The notes under the pieces are model-generated. The model searched no databases. It worked only from the letters and a program-made list of their open reading frames with translations, and was not told where the DNA came from. Shown one piece after another: positions 8,187-17,386 of a stretch of DNA of 55,162 nucleotides. This stretch comes from Bryobacterales bacterium (GTDB taxonomy: Bacteria > Acidobacteriota > Terriglobia > Bryobacterales > Bryobacteraceae). The DNA is taken from the NCBI GenBank assembly GCA_026954325.1, contig JAIXKK010000098.1:1-55162 (forward strand), written 5' to 3'. The position numbers were made by a program, and so were the translations under genes. The first letter of the stretch is position 1; each line of letters starts with the position of its first letter.

Positions 8187-8937
8187 ATCGGACCGCGCCG
8201 TCAAGCCCGCGGTAGTACGCCTTGGCGCCCGTGGCCATGTGCGGTTTCAGAACCTGGATGCTGTTGACGCGGAGAAACTCATGTACCGGGTCCTTCGGGT
8301 CTTTGAGATCGGCGAGCTTGCGGCAGCCCGTGGGACAGGCTTCGCAGCAGGCCGGTTCGAGTTGCTTGCTGATGCGGTGGTAGCAGAGCGTGCACTTGTC
8401 CACCGTGTTCTTTTCCGGGTGAATGTAGCGGCAGCCGTAGGGGCAGGCCTGCACGCAATAGCGGCAGCCGATGCAGTATTTCTCATCCACCAGCACGAGC
8501 CCGTCGGGTGTTTCGAACGTGGCGCCCACGGGACACACCTGCACGCAAGGCGAGTCGGAGCAGTGGTTGCACATCTTGGGGACGAAGAAACTCTTCCCTC
8601 CGGTATGCGGCTGATCCGGGAAGCCGTCCTTGCCGCCGTTCGGCGAATCGACTTCCACTTTGGTGGAGGGAAAATCGGGGACGTAGTATCGTTCCACCCA
8701 CGTGCGGAAGAAGCCCACGGGGACATTGTTTTCTTCCGCGCAGGCGCGTACGCAGTTGCCGCAGCCGATGCACTTTTCGATGTCGATGGTCATCGCCCAC
8801 CAGTGATCGGTCATCATGTAGTTGGGCGCCGCTTCCGCCTTGCCGTCGATGACAAAGTCCAGGGCGGCCGTTGCAGCGGAGGTGAGAAACAGATACTTGC
8901 CGCACTCGGTCAGGAATTCTCGGCGGTTGGTGGACAT
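8185..8937 (-). CDS. Tat-exported ferredoxin-like iron-sulfur protein with four [4Fe-4S] clusters
   Basis: A 250-residue NrfC/PsrB/DmsB-type electron-transfer subunit. It begins STNRREFLTECGKYLF followed by a hydrophobic stretch, a twin-arginine signal, so it should act on the outer face of the membrane. Four cysteine clusters are visible: CIGCGNCVRAC, CNHCSDSPCVQVCP, CIGCRYCVQACPYGC, and CTLCYHR paired with CCEACPTGC. This is the full complement for four [4Fe-4S] centres. The ATG was placed at the twin-arginine peptide, preceded by GGAGAG. The partners are the NrfD subunit downstream and the tetrahaem cytochrome just upstream (5 bp). It probably wires the cytochrome to the quinone site of NrfD. 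Confidence 0.9.
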   Translation of the reverse strand: MSTNRREFLTECGKYLFLTSAATAALDFVIDGKAEAAPNYMMTDHWWAMTIDIEKCIGCGNCVRACAEENNVPVGFFRTWVERYYVPDFPSTKVEVDSPNGGKDGFPDQPHTGGKSFFVPKMCNHCSDSPCVQVCPVGATFETPDGLVLVDEKYCIGCRYCVQACPYGCRYIHPEKNTVDKCTLCYHRISKQLEPACCEACPTGCRKLADLKDPKDPVHEFLRVNSIQVLKPHMATGAKAYYRGLDGAVR

Positions 8938-8942
8938 GGGAA

Positions 8943-9401
8943 TTACTCTCCGAACTTCGGCTTGTGCGGCTTGTGGCACGCTTCGCAGGATTCTCCTCCG
9001 GAATGTTCCTTCGTGTTCACCTGCGGAAACCATTTCGGTCTGGCGGAGTTTGCCTCATGACATCGGCTGCAAAGCGCAACCACCTTGGGCAGGACGGGTT
9101 TTACTTCCGGATCTTCCGCGTGTTTCGCCAGCGGACCATGGCAGGCTTCGCAGGAAAGGCCGGCGTGCTTGCCCTTTTGTTTGAGCTCCATAACATCGGG
9201 ATGGCATGCTTCGCACGCCGCGCGGCCCGCAAAGTGAATCGGATGCGCGCGGACGTCCTCGAGCGCGGCCGGCCGGAAATGGCCGTAGCGGCCGAAGCCT
9301 TCCGGTATCACCGCCCGGCGGATTACAAGGAACGCAACCACTAGCATCCCAAGCAGCAAGGCCAGCCGGATGAGATGGCCTGCATCCTTCCAAATTCGCA
9401 T
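8943..9401 (-). CDS. Membrane-anchored tetrahaem cytochrome c
   Basis: 152 residues: an N-terminal transmembrane anchor (about 10-28, LIRLALLLGMLVVAFLVI) and a periplasmic domain with four CXXCH haem-binding motifs (CEACH, CEACH, CSRCH, CEACH). Other histidines such as those in RAHPIHFAG, GKHAGLS and KTHAED-like positions could serve as distal ligands. AAGGAC lies upstream of the ATG. It is the first gene of the compact run cytochrome-FeS-NrfD. The size and haem count resemble the small multihaem subunits of Nrf/Qrc/ACIII-like complexes. Its redox partner may be the GMC dehydrogenase encoded immediately upstream (inference). Confidence 0.87.
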   Translation of the reverse strand: MRIWKDAGHLIRLALLLGMLVVAFLVIRRAVIPEGFGRYGHFRPAALEDVRAHPIHFAGRAACEACHPDVMELKQKGKHAGLSCEACHGPLAKHAEDPEVKPVLPKVVALCSRCHEANSARPKWFPQVNTKEHSGGESCEACHKPHKPKFGE

Positions 9402-9515
9402 TGGCGATTTGTCCTTTCACGAAGCGCCGCGGGCTTTGCGTAGTTGGATGCAATCGACGGGCCAATCCACACGTTACCGTGGACTTGGCGCTGGGAGATG
9501 AATCGCCCGCGCTCA

Positions 9516-9533
9516 GGTGGGGAATCTCCCACC
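9516..9533. other. Hairpin between the GMC dehydrogenase and cytochrome genes
   Basis: GGTGGG and CCCACC form a 6-bp stem with a 6-base loop in the 185-bp gap between two same-strand genes. There is no T-run, so it may be a weak terminator, an RNA-processing or stabilising element, or chance. The rest of the gap shows no gene. Confidence 0.3.
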
Positions 9534-9586
9534 GGTTTCTGGGTGATTTCGCACGGAGTAACCCAGACAAGACCGGGTGAACTGCC

Positions 9587-11233
9587 TTAAAGCCTTCCTG
9601 CCTTCATCTCTCCCGCCAGGTAGTCCGTGGCGCGCCATGCGTTGGCAAGAATGGTAAGCGTCGGGTTCTTTTCCGTGCAGGTGGGGAATGCCGCCCCATC
9701 GACACAGAACAGGTTCTTCACATCGTGGAACTGGCAGTAGCGGTTCAGAGCCGAGCGTTTCGGATCTTCTCCCATGCGGCACGTGCCGTGCTCATGAATG
9801 GCGCTGCCGAGCGTGTCGATCCAGCCGCGCTCGAACGGAAGAATCTCCGCCTTGGCGGCGCGCAGGATGGCTTCGGCCGAGTCGTACATCTCCGCGATCA
9901 TCCTGCGCTCGTTGCCGCCGATGGCGTAAGTGATCTTTGCGATGGGAACCCCGTAAGCATCAGTGCGCGCCGGGTCCACCGTCACGCGGTTGTCCTTGCG
10001 CGGCAACACTTCGCCGTACGGATGTAGGGCGACCAGCGCCGGGTAGCGCTTCCTGACGGCCTGTTTGAGCTCCACGCCAAACCCCGGAAGCTTCTTAGCG
10101 AAACTCGCATTCGATTGCGCGCCGCCGCCCCAGAACTGCATTCCGTAGCCGCGCAGGTAGTCGCGCTTCTGTCCGTCGCGGTTGTTGAATCGCGGCAGGT
10201 AGATGTGGGCTCCGCCGATGCCGTCATCGTTTTGCGTGGGCGCGCCCATCAGTTCGGGAAGAAAGCCGTACATGTGGAAGCGCACCTGTTCCACCAGGTA
10301 GCGCCCGATGACGTCGCTCGAATTGCCGATGCCGTTGGGATATTCCGTTGATTTCGAATTGAGCAGAATGCGCGTGGAGTCGATGCAGGACGCGGCAACC
10401 ACGATGACTTTCCCGCGCACCTCGAGTTCCTGCTTCGTGTGCCGGTCGAAGTACTGAACTCCACTCGCCTTTCCGCTCCTGTCGTTCAAAACGCGCGCCG
10501 CCACGGCATTGTCGATGATCTTCAGCCTGCCGGTCTGGAAGGCGGGCTCCAGCAGAAAGTCGCTCGAGTTGAAAAACGCCCCCACGTCGCAGCCCCGCCC
10601 GCAGACGCCGCAGTAGTGGCATTGCGGATGGCCGTTGTGCGGCCTGGTCAGGACCGCCCGCCGCCCCGCAACAATATTAATCCCGATTGTTTTGCCGGCT
10701 TTCTTGAGAAGTTGCTCTCCGCAGCGCGGGGCGGGCGCGGGTAAATGATACTTGCTGCCGGGCAGCGTGTCCTGGTCATCCTCGCCGCCGCATACGCCGA
10801 TAAGCTGATCCACCTTGTCGTAATAGGGGCCGATGTCTTTGTAGCGGATGGGCCATGGAATCTCCCACCCATCCCTCGCCGGGCCCAGGAAATCGACATC
10901 CGAGTAGCGCAGTGAGACGCGTCCCCAGATGTTGGTCTTGCCGCCGCGGCCCCACACGCGGATAAGGTCGAACGTCCGGCCTTCCGGCGTTTCGTAGGGC
11001 TGCTCCTTCTTATCGAGTTCGAACCGCGGCGGACGGCCGCCTTTGTCGAGCCTGCGCCACCATTCCCAGGGTTTTACGTGAGTCCAGTAGGTGTGGCGCG
11101 GAAATTTCGTGCCCGCGTCGAGAATTAGAACGTTGACGCCCTGGCGAGTGAGGTTCCAGGCCGCCATGCCGCCGGCCGCTCCACTTCCGATGATGATGAC
11201 GTCGTGGACTTCGGGCGGCCTGATGATCTGCAT
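9587..11233 (-). CDS. GMC-family FAD-dependent oxidoreductase (gluconate/sugar dehydrogenase-like large subunit)
   Basis: 548 residues. The N-terminal FAD-binding fold starts [18 protein letters not shown] cysteine-rich segment ([17 protein letters not shown]) is typical of membrane-bound gluconate or sorbitol dehydrogenase large subunits. The C-terminal active-site region HEHGTCRMG is followed by [11 protein letters not shown] and [12 protein letters not shown]. It has no signal peptide of its own, whereas the adjacent small subunit has a twin-arginine signal, so the pair would be exported together. The two genes are 3 bp apart. The family oxidises a sugar or alcohol and passes electrons to a cytochrome; the usual trihaem cytochrome subunit is absent and a tetrahaem one lies downstream. 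Substrate unknown. Confidence 0.9.
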   Translation of the reverse strand: MQIIRPPEVHDVIIIGSGAAGGMAAWNLTRQGVNVLILDAGTKFPRHTYWTHVKPWEWWRRLDKGGRPPRFELDKKEQPYETPEGRTFDLIRVWGRGGKTNIWGRVSLRYSDVDFLGPARDGWEIPWPIRYKDIGPYYDKVDQLIGVCGGEDDQDTLPGSKYHLPAPAPRCGEQLLKKAGKTIGINIVAGRRAVLTRPHNGHPQCHYCGVCGRGCDVGAFFNSSDFLLEPAFQTGRLKIIDNAVAARVLNDRSGKASGVQYFDRHTKQELEVRGKVIVVAASCIDSTRILLNSKSTEYPNGIGNSSDVIGRYLVEQVRFHMYGFLPELMGAPTQNDDGIGGAHIYLPRFNNRDGQKRDYLRGYGMQFWGGGAQSNASFAKKLPGFGVELKQAVRKRYPALVALHPYGEVLPRKDNRVTVDPARTDAYGVPIAKITYAIGGNERRMIAEMYDSAEAILRAAKAEILPFERGWIDTLGSAIHEHGTCRMGEDPKRSALNRYCQFHDVKNLFCVDGAAFPTCTEKNPTLTILANAWRATDYLAGEMKAGRL

Positions 11234-11236
11234 GGA

Positions 11237-11737
11237 TTAACCTTTATGTTCGGGGTGGGTGCAGCCCTTGAACTCCGGCAGGAACGTGTTGCCGTTCCAT
11301 CCGAGTTCCCCGGCCAGCCCCTCGCGGCTCTGGTAGTAGCCGTCGATGGTGAGTTCCTTCATCATCTGAAAGAAGCGGCCGTTCGGCGTGCGAGGATTCT
11401 CACTCGCGGTTTGGAGCGTGGCCACGCGCTTGTCCGCGGGTAAGCCGCGAAACCATCCGAGCCCCGCCCGGATGGCTGCCTGGCGCTTCGGGTCACCCGC
11501 GAGCGCATAGTCGATGTACTCCTGCACTTTGGCATCGGAGGCGCCGGGCGTGTCCGTCCGCGGGATGATGAGGTCGGCTACTTCCGCAAGTGCGCGCATC
11601 TCCTCCGCGGTGGCCCACTTGGTTTTGTAGGGTTCGGCCGGCGCCGGGGAGGCAGCGGAATGCCGGTGCTGGCCGAGTACGGGAAGCGCCGCCACTGCCG
11701 AGGCAGCGGTGCGCAGGGCCTGGCGCCGGGATTTCAT
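11237..11737 (-). CDS. Gluconate 2-dehydrogenase subunit 3 family protein, Tat-exported
   Basis: 166 residues. The N-terminus is a twin-arginine signal (KSRRQALRTAASAVAALPV). The mature part has the family hallmarks LAEVADLIIPRTDTPGASDAKV near its start and TIDGYYQSREGLAGELGWNG near its end. This small subunit carries the cofactor-less hitchhiker partner of GMC dehydrogenases into the periplasm. Its ATG follows directly after the stop codon of the glycosyltransferase gene, and its stop is 3 bp before the GMC start, so the three are probably co-transcribed. Confidence 0.9.
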   Translation of the reverse strand: MKSRRQALRTAASAVAALPVLGQHRHSAASPAPAEPYKTKWATAEEMRALAEVADLIIPRTDTPGASDAKVQEYIDYALAGDPKRQAAIRAGLGWFRGLPADKRVATLQTASENPRTPNGRFFQMMKELTIDGYYQSREGLAGELGWNGNTFLPEFKGCTHPEHKG

Positions 11738-12709
11738 CTATCGGGCCCCGTCGGTAACCTGAGGTTCGCGCTTGGTGCGCACTTCGCGAACGGCGTAGAT
11801 GCGCCGTCCCTGGCTTTCGAAGTACGTGCGGATGAGCACCTCGCCCAGCAGGCCGGTGGAGAACATCATGAGCCCCATCAGCAGAAGAATCGCCCCGGCG
11901 ATCATCAGCGGCCCGTGCTCCAGAACAATGTCATGGCCGGTGATCTTGTAGCAAAACAGGTAAAACATGATCAGCCCGCCGAGCCCCGTGCCCGCCAGCC
12001 CCGCCGTGCCGAAGAAGTGCATGGGACGGGTAAAGTAACTGAGCAGGAACTTGATGGTGATGATGTCGTAGAGCACGCGGAACGTGCGGCTGAGCCCGTA
12101 ATGGGATGCGCCGCTCAGGCGCGGCGTGTTGCGGATGGGCACCTCCGCCACCCGCGCCCCGTACTGGCTGGCCAGCGCGGGAATGAAGCGGTGCAACTCG
12201 CCGTACAGGTTGATGTCCTTGAGAATCTCCGCGCGGTAGGCCTTGAAGGTTGTGCCGAAGTCATGCAGGTCAAGCCCGCTGGCCCGCGACATCAGCCAGT
12301 TGGCGATGCGCGAAGGAATCTTGCGCGTCACCGCGTTATCAATGCGATTCTTGCGCCATCCGGACGCAATATCGTAACCCTCTTCGATTTTCGCGAGCAG
12401 ATTCGGGATGTCCTCGGGGGCGTGTTGCAGATCGCCGTCGAGGGAAACAATGACTTCGCCCTGCGCTTCATCAAAGCCGGCGGAAAGCGCGGCGGTCTGG
12501 CCGAAATTGCGCCGCAGGCGGATCACCTTGAGGCGTGGGTCGGTCTCTACGAGGTTTGCCAGGAGTTCGAAACTGCGGTCCGTGGAGGCATCGTCCACAA
12601 ACAAAATTTCGTACGGCTTGCGCATGCCCTCCATTACGGTGGTGAGCCGGTCGTAAAGAGGCAGGATGGCCGGCTCCTCGTTGTGAATGGGGATGACGAT
12701 GGAGATCAT
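11738..12709 (-). CDS. GT2 glycosyltransferase with C-terminal membrane helices (dolichol-phosphate-mannose-synthase-like)
   Basis: 323 residues. The GT-A domain starts MISIVIPIHNEEPAI and has the nucleotide-binding acidic motif LFVDDASTDRSFE, the metal-binding DGDLQHAPEDIP and the region RNFGQTAALSAGFDEA. Two transmembrane helices at about 230-300 follow (FFGTAGLAGTGLGGLIMFY and MIAGAILLLMGLMMFSTG). This is the layout of undecaprenyl-phosphate glycosyltransferases (GtrB/ArnC/DPM1 type), which load a sugar onto a lipid carrier at the inner membrane. No flippase or final transferase is adjacent, so the glycan product is unknown. It abuts the dehydrogenase genes without a gap, an odd functional pairing. 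Confidence 0.88.
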   Translation of the reverse strand: MISIVIPIHNEEPAILPLYDRLTTVMEGMRKPYEILFVDDASTDRSFELLANLVETDPRLKVIRLRRNFGQTAALSAGFDEAQGEVIVSLDGDLQHAPEDIPNLLAKIEEGYDIASGWRKNRIDNAVTRKIPSRIANWLMSRASGLDLHDFGTTFKAYRAEILKDINLYGELHRFIPALASQYGARVAEVPIRNTPRLSGASHYGLSRTFRVLYDIITIKFLLSYFTRPMHFFGTAGLAGTGLGGLIMFYLFCYKITGHDIVLEHGPLMIAGAILLLMGLMMFSTGLLGEVLIRTYFESQGRRIYAVREVRTKREPQVTDGAR

Positions 12710-12809
12710 AGGGGATGACCTTTTCCTAGAATAACAAGCAGGACGGCGCGCCGTGGCTCGAACGCCCCCTCACACAGAACGGCGGCGGTCAGGTTCACCC
12801 GGCTCCTTT

Positions 12810-13109
12810 TCACTGCACGTCAAACAGGACGACGGAGAACCTGTTGCCGGTGAGGTTGGCTTCCATCCGGGGCCACACCGCCTGGTGCTCGTCGCAGGCC
12901 ACCCAAGCCAACCGCTGCTCTTCGGTGGCGAAACTGATGAGCAGCCGCCATGCTCCGCCTTTCCGCGCCTTGAGCAGCGCGACATCCACAAAGCCGGGCT
13001 GCCGGCTGATTGTGGGGCGAAAGACCTCAGTGTAGGTCTTGAGAAGTGAGGCTTCCTTGGCCGGGTCGACTTCGAGGTCGACATGCAACTGGATGGCTTG
13101 AGTACTCAA
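12810..13109 (-). CDS. Antibiotic-biosynthesis-monooxygenase (ABM) domain protein
   Basis: A single dimeric alpha/beta-barrel ABM domain of 99 residues. Strand one is QLHVDLEVDPAKE; the conserved stretch is TYTEVFRPTISRQPGFVDVALL, followed by WRLLISFATEEQRLAW and a terminal strand NRFSVVLFDV. The start is a TTG preceded by AGGAGA with 8 bases of spacing; the frame is open further upstream into gpmI but has no family similarity there. Such proteins are small heme-degrading enzymes, quinol monooxygenases or stress proteins, and the exact role cannot be told from sequence. It follows gpmI by 32 bp on the same strand. Confidence 0.75.
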   Translation of the reverse strand: MSTQAIQLHVDLEVDPAKEASLLKTYTEVFRPTISRQPGFVDVALLKARKGGAWRLLISFATEEQRLAWVACDEHQAVWPRMEANLTGNRFSVVLFDVQ

Positions 13110-13141
13110 CGAGTTTTCTCCTGAACGGATGATTGTATCAA

Positions 13142-14683
13142 TCAATCCCCAATGATGCGAAGATCCTCTCCCGTCATCTCGGGCGGCTTGGGAATCCCGA
13201 GCAGACCGAGCATGGTGGGCGCGATATCGCGCAGGGATCCGCCCTTTCGCAGCGGCAGTTTCTCCGCGCCGGCGACCAACAGCGGCACGGGATTCGTGGT
13301 GTGGTAGGTGTGCGGTCCCCTGGTGACCGGGTCGATCATGGTTTCCGCATTGCCGTGATCGGCGGTGACGATCCACGCTCCGTTCTTGTCCTTGAGCAGA
13401 GGATAGATGCGGCCCAGGCATTCATCGCACGTTTCCACGGCTTTCACCGCTGCTTCGAAGACTCCGGTGTGGCCGACCATGTCGGGATTGGCGAAGTTGA
13501 CGATGATGGCGTCGAAACTGTCGCTTTCGAGCGCCTTCACCACCACGTCGCACACGCCCCGGGCGCTCATTTCGGGCTGCAAGTCATAAGTGGCCACCTT
13601 GGGCGAGGCCACCAGTTCGCGCTCCTCCCCCGCGCACGGCTTCTCGATGCCGCCGTTGAAGAAGTATGTGACATGAGGGTATTTTTCCGTCTCCGCGGTG
13701 CGCAGGTTCTTGAGTCCGTGCGCGGAAAGGATGGCGCCGAAGGTTTTTTCGGGCGGTTCATTGACAACCACGAAGGGCACACCGAACGTCTTGTCGTACT
13801 GCGTCATGGTGACGTAGTAGAGGTTCTTCGGCATGTTTGCGCGGGAAGGCCGTTCGAGGGTCCGGTCCCGAAGCGCCATCGTCAACTCGCGCCCGCGGTC
13901 CGCGCGGAAGTTGAAGAACAGCACCGCATCCTCGTTGCGGATGAGGCCCGCGGGCTCGCCCTTCCCGTCGACGATGGTGACCGGCTTGATGAACTCATCG
14001 GTGACGCCCGATTCGTACGATTGCCGCACCGCCTCCATCGGATCGGCGGATCTGGCGGCGTCGCCGAGGACGATGGCGTTGTATGCGGCTTCGACGCGCT
14101 CCCAGCGCCTGTCGCGATCCATGGCGTAATAGCGGCCAACCACCGTGGCGATGCGGCCAACCCCGATCTCGCGCATCTTCCGCCGCAACTGCTCGATGAA
14201 GCCTGCTCCGCTGTGCGGCGGCGTGTCGCGGCCGTCCATGAAGCAGTGCACAACTACGTCGGGGAGCCCTTCGCGTTTCGCCATTTCGAGAAGCGCGAAA
14301 AGGTGAGTGATGTGCGAATGCACCCCGCCGTCGCTCAACAGTCCCATGAGGTGAAGACGGCGTCCGCGGGCGTGCGCGTAGGCGGCCTTGAGAACCGGGT
14401 TCTCGTAGATCTCCCCGTTGCGGACCATGAGATCGATCTTGGTCACGTCCATGTGGATGACCCGGCCCGAGCCGATATTGAGGTGGCCCACCTCGCTGTT
14501 TCCCATCTGCCCTTCGGGTAGCCCCACCCACGGGCCGCTCGCCTCGATGAGCGTGTTCGGGAACTCACGCATCAACCGCTCGAAGTTGGGCTTGCGTGCA
14601 TGAAAAACGGCGTTTCCTTCCGTGACGGGACTATAGCCAAACCCATCCAGGATGGTAAGTACGACGGGACGTTTCTTGAGCAT
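13142..14683 (-). CDS. gpmI: 2,3-bisphosphoglycerate-independent phosphoglycerate mutase
   Basis: Glycolytic enzyme interconverting 3- and 2-phosphoglycerate, of the alkaline-phosphatase superfamily with two Mn ions. The 513 residues match the family length. Visible motifs are VVLTILDGFGY with metal ligand D13, the catalytic serine S63 in GQMGNSEVGHLNIGSGR, SDGGVHSH with HCFMDGRDTPP, FFNFRADRGREL, VNFANPDMVGHTG and WIVTADHGNAE. It lies directly downstream of enolase (21 bp) on the same strand, so the two consecutive glycolytic steps are likely one operon. Confidence 0.97.
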   Translation of the reverse strand: MLKKRPVVLTILDGFGYSPVTEGNAVFHARKPNFERLMREFPNTLIEASGPWVGLPEGQMGNSEVGHLNIGSGRVIHMDVTKIDLMVRNGEIYENPVLKAAYAHARGRRLHLMGLLSDGGVHSHITHLFALLEMAKREGLPDVVVHCFMDGRDTPPHSGAGFIEQLRRKMREIGVGRIATVVGRYYAMDRDRRWERVEAAYNAIVLGDAARSADPMEAVRQSYESGVTDEFIKPVTIVDGKGEPAGLIRNEDAVLFFNFRADRGRELTMALRDRTLERPSRANMPKNLYYVTMTQYDKTFGVPFVVVNEPPEKTFGAILSAHGLKNLRTAETEKYPHVTYFFNGGIEKPCAGEERELVASPKVATYDLQPEMSARGVCDVVVKALESDSFDAIIVNFANPDMVGHTGVFEAAVKAVETCDECLGRIYPLLKDKNGAWIVTADHGNAETMIDPVTRGPHTYHTTNPVPLLVAGAEKLPLRKGGSLRDIAPTMLGLLGIPKPPEMTGEDLRIIGD

Positions 14684-14704
14684 TTGGTTCCTTACCGCGC
14701 CAAT

Positions 14705-16027
<1,323 letters not shown>

Positions 16028-16076
16028 GGGGGGATCTTTCATTGTGCCATAGCCGCCTTGGCGTCGAGGTAGGCGT

Positions 16077-16496
16077 TTGAAGCTATATCTTTATTTTATC
16101 GGGAAAGCTCGCGATGAGCACGCCAACGCGATCGCGGCCGAGTTCCTCAAGCGCGCCACCCGCTGGATCGCCTGCGAGATGCGCGAAATCGATCCGCGCC
16201 GTTTTGACCTGCCCGCGCGTCACCTCTCGGCCAGGAAGGTGTTTCTGGACCCCGCGGGGAAAAGCATCGATTCGGCGCGCTTCGCCTCCCTGCTCCAGGG
16301 ATGGGAAGAAGAGGCGCGCGACATCGTCTTTCTCACCGGCGGAGCCGAGGGATTGCCTCCTCCATGGAAGGACAAAGCCGATCTGCTGCTGTCTCTTTCC
16401 GCCATGACGTTCCCCCACGAGTTGGCCCGCGCCATGCTCGCCGAACAGATCTACCGCGCCTTCGCCACCTTGCGGGGCCATCCGTACCCGCGCTAA
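16077..16496 (+). CDS. rlmH: 23S rRNA (pseudouridine-1915-N3)-methyltransferase RlmH
   Basis: A SPOUT-class methyltransferase of 139 residues that methylates the pseudouridine of helix 69 in 23S rRNA using SAM. It starts MKLYLYFIGKARDEHANAI, with the trefoil-knot SAM site in VFLTGGAEGLPP and the conserved C-terminus LSAMTFPHELARAMLAEQIYRA and GHPYPR (each typical of RlmH). The start is a TTG behind GAGGTAGG. accD follows 35 bp downstream on the same strand. Confidence 0.94.
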   Translation: MKLYLYFIGKARDEHANAIAAEFLKRATRWIACEMREIDPRRFDLPARHLSARKVFLDPAGKSIDSARFASLLQGWEEEARDIVFLTGGAEGLPPPWKDKADLLLSLSAMTFPHELARAMLAEQIYRAFATLRGHPYPR

Positions 16497-16531
16497 CTTA
16501 AGTTGAGTTGTCTGCATAAGCAGCCGCATCC

Positions 16532-17386
16532 ATGGCTTGGTTCACTCGAAAAACATCCGGCGTATCCCCGCAGCCCGAAGGCGACCGTTCTGTCAAGACC
16601 GAGGGTTTGTGGCAGAAGTGCGAAGAATGCGGGCAGATCATCTGGCGCAAGGCGCTCGACGAGAACATGAACTGCTGTCCGCAATGCGGGCATCACTTCA
16701 AGATCGACGCCGCCTCGCGCGTGAAACTCCTGCTCGACGGAGATTATGAAGAGTTCGACAGGAATTTGACCTGCACGGACCCGCTCGAGTTCGTCGATTC
16801 GAAGCCTTACAGGAAGCGGTTGGCGGAAATGCAGGAATCGCTGAAGATGCCGGACGCCCTGCTCTCCGTGGAAGGCAAACTCGAGGGCCGCCACGTCGTT
16901 CTCTGCGTGTTGGAATTGAAATTCATCGGCGGCAGCATGGGCGCGGTGATGGGGGAAAAGATCACGCGCGCCATCGAGCGTTCCATCGCGAAAAAAGCGC
17001 CTCTGATTATCGTTTCCGCCTCCGGCGGCGCGCGCATGCAGGAAGGCGCCGTCAGTCTCATGCAATTGGCGAAGATCTCCGCCGCCCTCATGCGCCTGGA
17101 TGACGCAAAGATCCCCTACATCAGCGTGATGACGAATCCGACAACGGGCGGCGTCACGGCGAGTTTCGCTATGCTCGGCGACCTCAACATCGCCGAACCG
17201 GGAGCGCTCATCGGCTTCGCCGGACCGCGCGTCATCGAACAGACCATCCGCCAAAAGCTGCCCGACGGCTTCCAGCGCAGCGAGTTCCTGCTCAATCACG
17301 GTTTTCTCGATGACGTGGTGAAACGGGCCGAGATGAAAAGCTACATCGGCAAGGCTCTAAACTTCTTCCTCGGACCCGCGGCATGA
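16532..17386 (+). CDS. accD: Acetyl-CoA carboxylase carboxyltransferase subunit beta
   Basis: With AccA this forms the carboxyltransferase that makes malonyl-CoA for fatty-acid synthesis. The 284 residues contain the N-terminal zinc ribbon (C30, C33, C49, C52 in CEECGQII and CCPQCGHHF) and the crotonase-like fold with FIGGSMGAVMGEKITRA, IVSASGGARMQEG and TGGVTASFAMLGD. accA is not in the window. The last four bases (ATGA) overlap the start of the amidohydrolase gene, so they are translationally coupled, an unusual pairing. Confidence 0.97.
   Translation: MAWFTRKTSGVSPQPEGDRSVKTEGLWQKCEECGQIIWRKALDENMNCCPQCGHHFKIDAASRVKLLLDGDYEEFDRNLTCTDPLEFVDSKPYRKRLAEMQESLKMPDALLSVEGKLEGRHVVLCVLELKFIGGSMGAVMGEKITRAIERSIAKKAPLIIVSASGGARMQEGAVSLMQLAKISAALMRLDDAKIPYISVMTNPTTGGVTASFAMLGDLNIAEPGALIGFAGPRVIEQTIRQKLPDGFQRSEFLLNHGFLDDVVKRAEMKSYIGKALNFFLGPAA

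Noticed and set aside
8171..8204. An earlier in-frame start for the NrfD gene
   Set aside because: It would overlap the FeS gene, has no ribosome site and adds residues not seen in the family; the TTG with AAAGGAGG upstream is far better.
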